Assembly: GCF_036320965.1 (NCBI RefSeq)
Contig: NC_092225.1
Location: 77,888,613 to 77,952,612, forward strand
Source of the DNA: Panulirus ornatus
Lineage: Eukaryota > Arthropoda > Malacostraca > Decapoda > Palinuridae
DNA: 64,000 nt
Direction of reading: 5' to 3'
The notes below the pieces were generated by a model, which saw only the letters and a list, made by a program, of their open reading frames with translations, was not told the DNA's origin and did not search any database. Of this stretch, positions 45,476 through 57,792 are shown piece by piece; the stretch's first letter is position 1, and each line of letters begins with the position of its first letter. The translations under genes and the position numbers were made by a program.

Positions 45476-46189
45476 CACACGAAGGTGGGGTATTGATAGT
45501 GTCCTTTGCCTCGTGACGTGTACGCCAGAGGTTTCATCAGGTCCTCGTACTTATTACCAGTTTGCGCATGATTTTACTTTTTAATGGGAGGTAATGTTTA
45601 ATTATATGTGACAGGAGCAGAGTTATAAAAGGATTATTTGGTATAATTGGTTCTCCGGGGAGCCAGGTTGGCCAGATAAAGCATGTTTATGAAGCTGCCG
45701 TGTTAAATTTGATTTATAAATCACTGGTGCATTGTGATTTTTGTCACTGCTCTTTTATGTATTACCAGGAGAGAATGGTGTAGTTGTGGTGCCCCTTATC
45801 TTGACAGTGTTAATGTGGCGCTTCTTATGCTACACACACACACACTACATAATTGGGAAGAGTAACTGTTCGAGAAGTGCATTATGGTGGTGCATTATGG
45901 TGGTGTTAATACAAACCTCCAAAAACTTGCAACGATCCAGAACAGAGTTACAATGCTGTGTAACACGCCCTTCTCCAGGTTAGGTTAAGTAATGATCATG
46001 GGGAATTTCAGTTATAGGGAGACAGACTCGGGAATGTGGATTCTCATGGTGATAGGAAGCCCTTGGAGGCAAGTTTTTAGAGTGTATACAGGAAAAATTT
46101 CTCATACCAGCATGTTAGTGAACACACTGGGATGAGAGGGACTGATAGACCATCATTACGAGATCTATCTCCACATGTGCTAACATGGA
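45476..46189. other. Spacer
   Basis: No clear element. Parts of 45900-46190 may be an unrecognisable 5' continuation of the LINE that follows. Confidence 0.4.
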
Positions 46190-47560
46190 TATTGAGAATA
46201 TCGTACGTGGTAGAGAGACTTAAAGAATAAATGATCACGTGATGCTCATGTTCAAGTCTGTGGTGAATGAGGACATTAAGATTTCAGAGGAATGGAAGGA
46301 CAAGACATAATTGTGGAAAGTGCACAATCTCAACATATTCTGTGGTAACATATTTTGGGAAAATGAGTTCAGTAGTCAGGAACCAGGGCTTTGTGGTGAG
46401 AGCTTCGATGAGATTTACAATGTAGGAGGTGGAACATATGGGGTACCTCGAGCCTTCAGTACATGAAGATTGGTAAGCAAGAGAAAAGATTGGTTTGATA
46501 TAGAAGTCTAAAAGCAAAGGAGCTTCGAGATGTGCAGTGGCGAGGGTATAGAGGATGCATGTCTGAGAAGCCATCTATACATTGGGTCGAGGTGACCAGT
46601 GGAGGAGTGTCGCAGGGCTCAGTTCTGGGACCTATACTCTTCTTGATCTATGTGAATGACTGGCCCAGAGGTATAGAATGGACTCCTACCGGAATATGTT
46701 TGCAGATGATGCAGAGGTCATGAGGGAAGCGAGAAGCGAGCGAGGAAGATTACTGTATCAGCTTACAAGGGAACCTGAACAGACCCAAAAGCTGGTCTGA
46801 TACATGGTTGATGACATTCATTCTGAGTAAACGTAAAATAATGAGGATAGCACAAAGTGAAAGACGGCTTCAGTATGATCATTCAGCAGGGTGTAAGCTT
46901 CAGGGTTTTGTGATTGAGAAGAACTTGGGAGTCGACATCGACCCTAACTTGCTGCCAGTGTCCCACATTAGGAGAGCAGTTGAGAAGACATACTGTCTGC
47001 TGGCAAATATCAGACTAGCTATCAGGTATACGGGTAAGAAAATACTTAGCGAGCTCTTCATATCGTACATAAGGCCACGACTAGAACATGTTTCTCAAGT
47101 TTGGTCTTAAAGAAGCACAAAGAAGTAATAAAGAGGAATTAGAGGAGAGCAACAGAGATGGTATCAGAATTAACAAAGCTGAGTTACAGGGAAAGGCTAA
47201 AGGCTTTAGATGTGCCTACCTGGGAAGAGAGAAGAGTGAGGGGTAACCTGATCACAAGATTTTAGTTTTTAAAACAGATTGATGACGTGGACTGTGAACG
47301 GTTCTTCGGGAGATGTGGAGATGGAATAATCAGAGAATATGACATGAAATTAAGCAAGAAATTTGAAAAAGAAAACATGATTTAAGAATTGCTTTTATAG
47401 AATACGGGTTGTGGATGCATGGAGTAGAATGACTTGAAGATATAGCATATGTAGACTGCATACATAAACTTAAAAAGTTGTATGATAGGAGAAAATGTCC
47501 AAAAGATGGGGACCCACGAGTGTAAAACTTCCTCCCCGTACAGTACAGATGGATAATTAT
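46190..47560 (+). mobile_element. Family B-type (Jockey-like) LINE, second subfamily, decayed RT and C-terminus
   Basis: Shows WVEVTSGGVSQGSVLGPIL and LFLIYVNDWPRGIEW (about 46580-46680), then WLMTFILSKRKIMRI, FVIEKNLGVDIDPNLL and SHIRRAVEKTYCLLANIRLA (46808-47010), then SELFISYIRPRLEHVSQVWS (to 47107). Frame breaks follow, with REE*GVT*SQDF- and VVDAW-like remnants near 47225-47430. The FADD motif is damaged (FADD would lie near 46700, where the frame breaks). The sequence ends before the (AC)n at 47566. Confidence 0.8.
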
Positions 47561-47563
47561 AAG

Positions 47564-47565
<2 letters not shown>

Positions 47566-47627
<62 letters not shown>
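47566..47627. repeat. (AC)n microsatellite
   Basis: About 31 AC units directly after the LINE 3' part. Confidence 0.97.
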
Positions 47628-47628
<1 letters not shown>

Positions 47629-47689
47629 CCTTCACTTGATCTTTAACAAGGAGGTTAGGGGATTGAAGGCTATGCGAGTCTTACAATGG

Positions 47690-48600
47690 AGAGAGAGAGA
47701 AAATCAATAGAGAAACAAAGGACGATTTATCAGAGATCACATGGCTGGGGAAATTAGTGGGAATTATAGAGAAACACGACCAGAGGTTATGACACAGTTG
47801 GAGGAGAAAATAAGACAGTTTGGGAGCAAATAGAATATCATGAAAGATGTCAATAGATGAGCGAGAGCCTTAGGAAATTGAAGAACATTATCAAAAGGAT
47901 TGAACACTTATTCAGATCAGTGAAGGGAGATTCAGATGGTACATAAACATAGGAAAGGTGGAATGATTGAAAGCCAAAGAAAAAAGGTCATAAGGGTCTT
48001 TTCTAGGTGTCGTAAAGGCTGTTTCACAACAGGAAATGTCCACAGTAGGCTGGGAAGGGGAGCAAGAGCAATATCTGGGGCCGATTATCTGACCCAAAGT
48101 TGGAGACTGATGCAGTGTAACAGATACCTGGGGGACATCGAAACTGAGGGACAGTGCACGGGGAACTGGGTGATGATGAAAAATGAATGATATGCAAAGT
48201 TAAAGACGAAACAGTCAGGAAAAATTATAGTCTGGTGTATGAAAATGTTCATAAAAGTGCAGGTCATACAGGATCAGTTTTGGTTCAATTTTGTTTTATT
48301 TTTTTTTGCGAAATGGAAATTTTTTTTAGAGACATTGTGTGACATGAACATGGACGAGTGAAGGTCGAAGGACTAAGAAAATATGTGGCTGGCATCAAAA
48401 TTAGAAAAACTAGTAAACCAGGAAGTTGACGGACGTAAACCTCTGATGATTTTTGGACTGGAAGATCATATTCCAGACAAAGAGGAAGGGATGAAAAAGA
48501 AAACGGTAAATATAAAAGAAAAATGTCGTAGAGGATATAGCAATGAAGGACGTAGTCTGTGTCCGGAGACAAGGGAGAAGAATTTGTTGATCTGATCAAA
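47690..48600 (+). pseudogene. Possible ORF1-like remnant of a Jockey-type LINE
   Basis: Broken plus-strand frames are rich in Lys, Arg and Glu. One segment reads LEKLVNQEVDGRKPLMIFGL, then EDHIPDKEEGMKKK (48401-48503). This resembles the coiled-coil plus I(V)(I/F)GL block of LINE ORF1 proteins. A Cys-containing piece (RVFSRCRKGCFTTGN, about 47993-48037) could be a decayed zinc knuckle. I am not certain. Its place between an RT end (47.4 kb) and an RT start (49.5 kb) is what suggests ORF1. Confidence 0.3.
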
Positions 48601-49499
48601 GTATGATCACTTGTGGTTACGTTCGGTCTGGCGTCATCTAGTCAGGCAGGATGAAGAAACTTAAAGACGAAACAGTTTATTCATGAGGCGTGAGAGATCG
48701 AGGTAAGAGAGGGGAATAATCAAAGAATACAGACAGATGACAAAAGAAAAAAAAAGAAATAGAAAACGGGAGAAGGTGAAGGGGACAGTAACTGGCCTGC
48801 CAGCGCCGCAGAGGACACACAAACGTTAAGTGATTGACACGGGCTGAATTAATGTATACAAATGCACTATGCCATACATGGTACATCATACACCAATTAG
48901 AACAAAGTGATTATACAAGGCTGGAATTTGATTACGAGGTAAACGAGGACATTAAAAAGAGCAACAGTGTTACCAGACTGAAAGAGGAGATACGATCGTG
49001 GAAATTATACAAAAATGAGTAATTTCTACGGTGAATTGAATTGGGTAAGTGATTCCAGTAGCCAGGAACCAGGCCATTGTGTTGTAAAGGTTCTGTGAAG
49101 TGTCCAAGGGAGGAGTAGGACGATGGGTACCCTTGTCCTCAAGCACAGAGCGAAGGGTGGAAAAGGCGGGTTGGCTCAGTGAATGATATCGGAAGTGAAG
49201 GAGCTTAGCAATGTGCTCTGCATCAGGAACTGGCAGAACTACAGCCAGTCAGCATTTAGAAGGTATGAGAGAGCAGGAAACGACCGCACCGGGATGAGAA
49301 AGGAGAAGAAAGAAAGGAACTTTGGGAAGAATGTTGTGGGTAAGGCAGGAGACAATGCAAAAACCTTCCCATACGGAGTAAATTGTCTGTTAAAGAATAA
49401 CTTATAAGGTTAGGGATATCAGAGAAAGATGTCAAGATATACGAGGAAGTGAATGACGATTTCAAAGGTGTTTCCACGATGAAAGACACTGAAGCTCCT

Positions 49500-49765
49500 G
49501 CACCAGTTGAGACGGAATGGTGAGGAGGAGGCGTTGGAAAGCTTGGAAATACCTGGAGGGGAATCTAGACGAATACTCTCAGGTCGTGACCCCTGTAAGG
49601 CTCACGGCTCTGATGACATGCCTCCATCTGTGCTGAGGATATACAGGGTGAAGATGCGCTTGACATGTTGATCAGGGCGCTACTGGAAAAACGTATAGTG
49701 CCAGAGGGAGTAGAAGAAGGAAGGGCAGACCTCCCCATAAGAAAGGAGACCAGGAGGATGGGCTG
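49500..49765 (+). mobile_element. Jockey-type LINE, RT start fragment
   Basis: The plus strand reads RRILSGRDPCKAHGSDDMPP, then SVLRIYRVK (about 49570-49650), like the DP.KA.GPDDIPP entry block of Jockey-type RT. A later piece CQRE...KKGDQEDG-like text (49700-49755) recalls the IFKKGDR block. The sequence then enters the 27-bp minisatellite, where similarity stops. Confidence 0.6.
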
Positions 49766-49770
49766 GACTC

Positions 49771-49878
49771 TGTAGGATCCTCCTCACTCACTCCTAGAGT
49801 AGGATCCTCCTCACTCACTCCTAGAGTAGGATCCTCCTCTCTCACTCTTAGAGTAGGATCCTCCTCACTCCTAGCATA
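49771..49878. repeat. Minisatellite, 27-bp unit, 4 copies
   Basis: The unit is GTAGGATCCTCCTCACTCAC then TCCTAGA. Confidence 0.93.
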
Positions 49879-50045
49879 ATTTCCTATGTGTTATGCATAA
49901 CGTCCCGCATCTACAGCATCATTTGATGTCTCTAAATACTCCCTTTCGTCCTGAGCCGAGATACTCGGAAGGCACCCATTGTAGCATAACAGTATTGCTG
50001 GGGAATCATCTGCTTCGCTCCACTATCACTGTCCCTAAGGAACAG

Positions 50046-50752
50046 ACCCAGCCTGTGGTTCACTCCACCTTGCTCTTCGTCTGTTGTGTTGTTGCCACAG
50101 ACCCAGCCTGTGGTTCACTCCACCTTGCTCTTCGTCTGTTGTGTTGTTGCCACAGACCCAGCCTGTGGTTCACTCCACCTTGCTCTTCGTCTGTTGTGTT
50201 GTTGCCACAGACCCAGCCTGTGGTTCACTCCACCTTGCTCTTCGTCTGTTGTGTTGTTGCCACAGACCCAGCCTGTGGTTCACTCCACCTTGCTCTTCGT
50301 CTGTTGTGTTGTTGCCACAGACCCAGCCTGTGGTTCACTCCACCTTGCTCTTCGTCTGTTGTGTTGTTGCCACAGACCCAGCCTGTGGTTCACTCCACCT
50401 TGCTCTTCGTCTGTTGTGTTGTTGCCACAGACCCAGCCTGTGGTTCACTCCACCTTGCTCTTCGTCTGTTGTGTTGTTGCCACAGACCCAGCCTGTGGTT
50501 CACTCCACCTTGCTCTTCGTCTGTTGTGTTGTTGCCACAGACCCAGCCTGTGGTTCACTCTCCCTTGCTCTTCGTCTGTTGTGTTGTTGCCACAGACCCA
50601 GCCTGTGGTACACTCTACCTTGCTCTTCGTCTGTTGTGTTGTTGCCACAGACCCAGCCTGTGGTTCACTCTCCCTTGCTCTTCGTCTGTTGTGTTGTTCC
50701 CACAGACCCAGCCTGTGGTACACTCTGCCTTTCCCTTCGTCTGTTGTGTTGT
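50046..50752. repeat. Minisatellite, 55-bp unit, about 13 copies, each with a hairpin
   Basis: The unit starts ACCCAGCCTGTGGTTCACTC and ends TGTTGTGTTGTTGCCACAG. The first ten copies are almost identical, and the last four vary (TACACTCT, TCCCTTGC, GTTCCCACAG). Each unit junction has CCACAG-ACCCAGC-CTGTGG, a 6-bp stem with a 7-nt loop. With no stop in the unit and a length not divisible by 3, all three plus frames stay open for 229-304 codons. I do not regard these as proteins. Confidence 0.97.
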
Positions 50753-51849
50753 TCCCCCCCACACACACGTTGACCACGTCAGCCAGGCCCAAGGTCATAG
50801 TCCCTAATATTCTGGTTGTCAGTGTGAGCCGATTGCCGTTGGAAAAGAGAAAAAAAAGTCGGTTAAAACGCAGTTTTGATCTGTTGTTTCCGTTAAAAAG
50901 AATAACTTAAAATACGGATTATATCAAGATGAAAATGCACAAAGTAGGCTCCTACAAAAGCTTGTTTTAAGCTTTAAAAAAAAGCCAGTAAAGCCCCAGA
51001 AGCTTTGGGGAGGGGTTGTACCCGTGGTCTGCCAGCCAGGGCGGGTGCCCCCACCCCACGGGATATGTTGTACTTCACATTTAATCTGTGATACAGAAAC
51101 TTACCGACGGTCCTCCTATATTGATCCTCGATGCTGTTTTGGGGGGCATTTTTAAGAACCCTTTTTTTTTTTTGCGCGTGAAGCGATTGTAACTTTAATC
51201 TCCAGCTTCTTTATTTTTTCAGCGCCTCGCCAGCATAGAAGCGGACACCCCGCTACCCCTCCTCTCCCCCGTTGTAACAGAGTGATCATCACCAACATTG
51301 TTTGTCCGCTTCTTTGTTTCTTAGTGTGTCGCGTGGCACCGTCCTGCCCCGCGCCACTAAGCTTCAGTCACTCCTCATCCCGTGATGTCTGCTGATGATG
51401 CAGACGTAAGGCTGTGGCATGTGTCACCACTCACGCGTGGGGCAGTGTAGATGTATACATATGTGTACCGTACTTGACGTTCGTCTGTCGTGCAGATATG
51501 GCGTATCTCATCGCTCCAGATGGTTCACACTGAGACGTCTTATCAAACGCGTAGCAATTCCTGCATGAACTTGAATTGATTATATGAATATTGATTACGT
51601 AGAAGGACGCTTGGTATTTTTTTTGATTATGGGAATGGCATTTCCTCATCATCTCCTTTGTAAAGTGTGAAAGGGAAGACTTCTCCTGTTATTTTTGTAG
51701 TTTAACACTACAACAACATTTTTCTGGGGGCTGTGGTGAAGGGCGGTCGGCCCCGAGAGAGGTATTATATAGCGATTGGGTCGTACGTCGTCCCACATCC
51801 ATCCACAGCCGGTACATATGCTGCCTTAGGTCATCCCTTTGATAGTGGC
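50753..51849. other. Unique spacer
   Basis: About 1.1 kb, with T runs near 51163-51172 and 51616-51624. No gene recognised. Confidence 0.5.
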
Positions 51850-52545
51850 AGACCCTGGCACGTTGTCTGCTGGTGGGACATGAACAGTCCCAGACCCTGG
51901 CACTGATGTCTGCTGCTGGGACATGGACAGTGGCAGACCCTGGCACTGATGTCTGCTGGTGGGACGTGGACAGTCCCAGACCCTGGCACAGTTGTCTGCT
52001 GGTGGGACGTGGACAGTGGCAGACCCTGGCACGTTGTCCGCTGGTGGGACGTGGACGGTCCCAGACCCTGGCACTATTGTCTGCGGGTGGGACATGGACA
52101 GTCCCAGACCCTGGCATTGTTGTCTGCTGGTGGGACATGGACAGTCCCAGACCCTGGCATTGTTGTCTGCTGGTGGGACATGGACAGTCCCAGACCCTGG
52201 TATTGTTGTCTGCTGGTGGGACATGGACAGTCCCAGACCCTGGCATTGTTGTCTGCTGGTGGGACATGGACAGTCCCAGACCCTGGTATTGTTGTCTGCT
52301 GGTGGGACATGGACAGTCCCAGACCCTGGCACGTTGTCTGCTGGTGGGACATGGACAGTCCCAGACCCTGGCACGTTGTCTGCTGGTGGGACGTGGACAG
52401 TCCCAGACTCTGGTATTGTTGTCTGCTGGTGGGACGTGGACAGTCCCAGACCCTGGCACTGATGTCTGCTGCTGGTGGGACGTGGACAGTCCCAGACCCT
52501 GGCATAGTTGTCTGCTGGTGGTGGAACGTGGACAGTGCTTCTCAA
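51850..52545. repeat. Minisatellite, 41-45-bp unit, about 16 copies, each with hairpins
   Basis: The unit is TGTCTGCTGGTGGGACATGG then ACAGTCCCAGACCCTGGCA and a variable end (CGT, TTGT, CTGA). Most units hold TGGGAC-ATGGACA-GTCCCA, a perfect 6-bp stem with a 7-nt loop, and a second CAGAC...GTCTG pairing. Length variants change frame, so open frames on both strands are incidental. Confidence 0.96.
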
Positions 52546-53479
52546 CACTATCTCCCAGGTGGGCCTTATGTCCACGTGCTTGGTATTACTATTATTATTG
52601 TTATTTGTATAATTTTTTGTTTACTTTCATGGGGTGTTTACTAATGTTATGAACAGAGTTGAGGATGTGTGAGGGTCAAACATGACATCCGGCGTTGGGG
52701 TCAGCTTAAGCGTCGGCTTCTCAAAGCCAGATTTTGCATGCCTCAGCTTCGGCTCCGTGATTTTCCTGTGATATTCATGTTGTTACTGATGGTATTATGT
52801 TACCTGATCTGGAGCTGAGATGAAGATAGATCACGATGTTCGCCCACTTCTTGTCCTCTAACTAGCGATGTTGATAATGAGGATTATTATTGTTACACAC
52901 ATTTTTAGTTGTTGCGTTGTTGTTGTTGGTGATGGTGGTAGAGGTGGTGGTGGTGGTTAGGATGGTGGTAGCTTTAAAATAGTTTATAGAACATTTCGTA
53001 GAAGTACGACGTCTAATCCACTCCAAATAAAGGCGTAGGTTCACAACGCAAGAGTTGTACGTGACTGTGAAGGAATTGAAAACCCTGAAGCAGGAGAGAA
53101 TGTTTGGTAAGTGCATTTAAGTGAAGCGTTCGACTTCCTGGAGCCTGTGTGTGATGACTGATAAGAAGAATGTAACATTGATTCCTCTGCTGCACCATGT
53201 GTATGACTGAGCTCACGGAGTCTGGCTGAAGACCAGAGACATTTGATAGCTTTGAAGTCCAACATGATGCACGGGAGTCGGCACAGGTGACATGATGGGA
53301 GGTTGGTGAGGATGATTACAAGTGGTAATAATTCAATGTAATCCTGTCGTAAAATATAATATGTACCAGAGTAGTAGGGCCTCCCAAACAAATGCATTAA
53401 AGTTCATGTGTTAAGGATAGCCACTATCTTATCAAGAAAGGATTATCACACGTTTTGCAACCCTTTACCCTCGACACCT
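52546..53479. other. Spacer
   Basis: Contains a GGT/GTT triplet-rich stretch (52909-52975). No gene recognised. Confidence 0.5.
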
Positions 53480-53729
53480 CTGTTCAACACGAGCCTAAAT
53501 ACAACCAAGTCGTCCAAGTCTGGTGTTTGTAGTGAAGTGAAACTTGTGGTAATGATGTGGTTAATCCCTTGAGAACGACTTCGGCATCATCCGCAAACAC
53601 GTTCATGCATGAGTCCACTCCTCCTGGCAAGTCATTCACATAAATGAAGAGGAAGATTGGTCCCAGAACCGAGCTCAGCGGGACACTGGACCTAGCTAGC
53701 CAGAAATCTTTCCAACTCTCTTCCATCAC
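53480..53729 (-). mobile_element. Jockey-like LINE, RT core fragment
   Basis: A minus-strand frame reads SSVPLSSVLGPIFLFIYVND, then LPGGVDSCMNVFADDAEVVL. The PQGS block is altered to PLSS, but the FADD catalytic pair remains. No flanking LINE sequence is recognised. The total length is about 80 codons. Confidence 0.8.
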
Positions 53730-53797
53730 CTCTTCCCTTTTACAGATAAGCGAGTGGAATAGTCATGCCCTTGTGTAGATATTTGTTGGTCCATTCC

Positions 53798-53924
53798 TTG
53801 ACTCTTGAATAAGACGGTATGACCCATGGGTAATGATGACAGCCTCGCCTTTGACCTCTTCCTTAAGGATGAGGTCAGAGGTGAAGCCGTCGTACCCAAG
53901 GGTAGTGCCATCGTGCTCCAGAGG
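53798..53924. mobile_element. Foldback element
   Basis: The outer arms (GACTCTTGAATAAGACGGTA; CCATCGTGCTCCAGAGG) and inner arms (CGCCTTTGACCTC; GAGGTCAGAGGTG) are inverted around TTCCTTAAGGAT (53859-53870). It has the same design and arm sequence as 58892-59005, with more divergence. Confidence 0.75.
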
Positions 53925-54029
53925 ATATCCAAACCTAACCATTACAAAGACACTTAGCGCTAGGAAGTAGCGCAGGAGTGATATAGGAACTCCCTACCTC
54001 TCGCTCCTGTTGGGTACATCAACAGATGT

Positions 54030-55690
54030 TGCTTCTTGTGAACATTTGTTTGTTTATGGAGAGATGTGCTCAGGATGCTGGAGAATTCATTGTGGACAGG
54101 GAGTTGGAATGGGCGAAGTTAGTTGGCATGTGCAGTAAAGGGCCGAATGCTTTTATAGTCACACTTTATAGATGCAAGGGGAGCAAAGATGAATGTTCAA
54201 ATTACAGAGGTATATGTTTGTTGAGTATGCCTGGTTAGGTGTAAGGCATTAGTGGTGATTGAGAGGATGGTGATATGCACTGCACAGATAATCAGAATAG
54301 GGAGGATCAATGTGGTATCAGGAATGTAGAGGATGTGTGTAACGGATGTTTGCATTGAAGAACCTTCGTGAGACATACTTATAGGAAGAAAAACTTTTAT
54401 ATGAGGCATTAATGGATCTAGAGAAAGCGTATGATAAGGTTCATAGAGATGCTTTGAGAAGGTGTTACGAATGTGTTGGGGAAAACGTCAGTACTAGAAG
54501 CTAAGAGGACTTTCACTCAAAGGAATAAGGCATGTGTGCATGTTAGATGAGAGGATGCTCCGGGATTCCAGGTAAAGGTGGGTCTGTGCCAAAGGCCAAA
54601 GGTGTGTGATGTCACCGAGGCTGTTTAATCTGTTCATGGAAGGGGTGGTGAGGGAGATGAATGCGAGGGTCGTAGAGAAAGGGTTAGATTTGCAGTTTTT
54701 TGGGAATGAGGGACCTAGGAGGTGACTTAGTTGATGTTTACTTATGACAGCTCTGGTGGCAGACTTGAGTGAGAAACTGCATAAGCTGGTGTCTGAGTTT
54801 GGGAGAGAGTGTGAAAGGAGAAAGTTGCGAGTGAACATAGATAAAAGTGAGGTTATAAACTTTAGCAGGAGAGAGAGAGAGAGACAGGTTGGTGGAGTGT
54901 GTGTTTGAATTGATAGGACCCGTAGCAAGTAGAGTTTTAGTTACCTGGGAGTGGACATGGCAGCGGATGAAACCATGGGAGGTGAAGTCATGGGGTCTGT
55001 TAGGGAGCTAAGGTCCTGGATGCACTTAGGAATATGTGGAAAGAGAGGTCACTGTCTGTGAGGGCAAAGATGGGTGTGTTTGATGGTACAGTAGTCCCGA
55101 CGGTGTTTTGTGAAAGCGAGGCGTGGACCGTAGGTAATAAGGTAAGGAAGAGGGTTAATGTGTTGGAAATGAAATGCTTGAGGATAGTATGTGGTGTGAG
55201 AAAGGTTGATTAAGAGAGGCTAGGATAAGCGAGAGATCTGTTAATAAGAAGAATGCGATTGAGAAAGCTGAGGACGGGTGTGTTGAAATGGTTCGGATGT
55301 ATAGAGAGGATGAGTCAGGTCAGAAGTGGTGGGGACAGTGAGAAGCTGGAAACTAAAGTGGAGATGGAAGGATGGAGTGAAATATAGATTGAGGGGTTGG
55401 TGCCTGAACATGCAGGAGGGTGTGAAGCGTGCATGGGATAGAGTGAACTCGATCAACGTGGTTTACAGAAGGCAACTTGCTCTCAGTGTGCTGAACCAGA
55501 GCATACGAAGCGGTTGGTTAGAACCGTAAAATGATCTGTAGGGCTTGGCTGTGGATGTGGGGCTGTAGTTTCAGTGCATTACACGTGATAGCTGGAAGAT
55601 GGATGTGAGCAAATGAAGCCGTTTTTCATCGTGTTTTTAGCACTACCTCGCTAATGCGGGAAACGGCGAACAGATATGGAAAAAATGATA
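54030..55690 (+). mobile_element. Family A LINE, old degenerate copy
   Basis: The plus strand follows the family A protein from YRCKGSKDECSNYRGICLLS (about 54170-54230) through a broken motif A (LEKAYDKV-like text near 54417-54440), VGLCQR...VCDVTEAV-type remains of LRQGCVMSPWLF, KLRVN-like text, RNMWKERSLSVRAKMGVFDG (about 55030-55085), GVLKWFGCIERMS (about 55278-55316) and the terminal CLNMQEGVKRA. The long 3' region has CATTACACGTGATAGCTGGA and a CTCGCTAATGCGGGAAACGG hairpin with GAACAGATATGG. It has many stops and indels. Confidence 0.85.
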
Positions 55691-56637
55691 GAAAACGAAC
55701 ATATATTCAAAAGCATTCGCGGTTATGTTGAAACGTTACTTTTCTTTACCAGTAGACATCGTGGGCTTCCATTAGCGTTCGTCCACTTTAATGGCCTTTC
55801 GCCAACTGTGAAGATCCTCCAGCATTTCATCCTGAGCTTCCACCAGCTGTGATCCTTCCACGCACCACCACCTCCTCCTCCTCCTGATGATGAGGAACCT
55901 TCATCATTACCGCTCACCCTCCACATGACAACAGCCGCTCTCTTTCAGTATCACACATTTTCCCTTTTCTTCACGTCTGTTATGTTCTCATACGCTGTGT
56001 TACGTAGATTACCCTCGATTTTCCACTGTTATGGACTTTTAATTCTACAGGTAATGTATGTGACAGCTCTCCAGCCAGATACGACACCTCACCAACACAT
56101 TGCTGTTCTCAGAGATACAGAGCAGCAGCTTCCCATCGTACAGTTCTCCTTAGATAACGTACAACAGCTCTCATAAACACCGCGTACTTCTAGCACTGTG
56201 GAATACAATAATTCCCATGAACGCCATAAATTTTTTTTTTTGAGTTTATGCAACAGTTGCCCAGGGTACCACCATTCATGTTGCATAACATTACATCCGT
56301 CCAGCATCGATGTACAGTCTTGATCAAGTGACGTATACAATACGTAGTTGTTGACCAGGCTAACTGTCGGTTCAGTCCCCTCCCGCACGGCTTTGATCTC
56401 CAGCAGTTTCCCTGAGTCCGTCTTACAACCCATTCATTATACCCTGGCCAGACCTCTTCACAACCCATGGGTCACATAATAAGCTTACAGACCCTTACTT
56501 ATACAGTTTATGTAGCCTGTAAAGTGTCCAAAGTCTGCGAAGAAAAAAAGAACTCGGAATAAAACGTTTATAAAGAAATTCTCTACGATTATGCGCCATT
56601 GATATTCATTACTGAGTTTTTAAGCTTGGGTCACCTT

Positions 56638-56640
<3 letters not shown>
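55691..56640. other. Unique spacer
   Basis: About 0.95 kb. A 114-codon minus-strand frame (56089-56433) has no motif. Confidence 0.45.

Positions 56641-56684
<44 letters not shown>
56641..56684. repeat. (TA)n microsatellite
   Basis: About 22 TA units. Confidence 0.97.
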
Positions 56685-56686
<2 letters not shown>

Positions 56687-57606
56687 CGTCAATTGTTTCT
56701 CTTCCATGACTCAACCCCCGCTGATCTTGTGGCTGAGGAGGGGGTTACTCCCTCCCTGTATCACACAGACAGGTATTAAAATGATAAAGTGCCGGCCTCG
56801 CTTTTTTTAAGCTTGGGAGTCCTGTTGATCTGCGAGTCCCTCACACCGGCATCTGGAGTACACCATCATCGTCTCGTGATCTCTCCGAGACTACAGCCTT
56901 TCCCTGGGACTCTGGTGAATCGTACCTGACCCCTGGAGGCCGCGCAGTGCTGACGATGAAACCAGGAAAGCTGATAAGGTGATTAAGGCGCTCGCATCCG
57001 GGCGGGGATCAGGGCTGGAGAGGCACTTAGTCATGTTCCTCCTTCCATTAAAGTGGTGTTTTTTTTTCTTTCTTCCTTTCCTTGATGGATTGGAGTTGTC
57101 CTGGTCTTATTTTCCAGCGGGTGTTTGGCGATGATGGGTGGCGCTTGTGATCACGTACTGGTGGCGAGTGACGGGGGATGGATGGATGGCAGGGTAGGTG
57201 GGTGGCTGGTCATGTTGCTCCTCGCCAGATGCCCAGCCACCCGTGTGGACTCACCTCCAGGTGTCGTTCCTTAAGTCATCAGACTGTGTGTGGGAGTCGT
57301 GTGGCGTGAGCCACGCTGAAGTGAGCTCCTTGCAAAAGGAAATTTCATCAAGTTTTTCGTGGTGATTAATCATTCATTATTCATCACTGGGTTATTAATC
57401 ATTCATCACTGGGTCAAAACTGAGTCTTGGTTTAAGGACGTACTCCACCGGGATTTTGGAAAAGCGCGTTTAAATCCACATGAATATTTAAGAAATATAT
57501 CCTGTTTCATTCTTAAGGCTAGAGTGTTTGCATGTAATGATCTGCGACTTTAATACTCGGAGAATTGCTCGACAATCGACTTGATCTTCAAAAACGCAAT
57601 GTCCAC

Positions 57607-57608
<2 letters not shown>
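56685..57608. other. Unique spacer
   Basis: Includes a short direct repeat around TTAATCATTCATCACTGGGT (two copies, 57366-57415). No gene recognised. Confidence 0.5.

Positions 57609-57666
<58 letters not shown>
57609..57666. repeat. (TA)n microsatellite
   Basis: About 29 TA units on the 5' side of a SINE-like module. Confidence 0.97.
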
Positions 57667-57669
<3 letters not shown>

Positions 57670-57792
57670 TTTTTTTCCAAAGGAAGGAACAGAGAAGGGG
57701 GCCGGGTGAGGATATTCCCTCAGAGGCCCAGTCCTCTGTTCTTAACGCTACCTCGCTGAGGCGGGAAATGGCGAATAGTATGAAAGAAAAAG

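Noticed and set aside
49893..50807. 304-codon Cys- and Val-rich frame
   Set aside because: Produced by a 55-bp minisatellite that is open in all three frames. No start context, flanking domain or composition suggests a gene.
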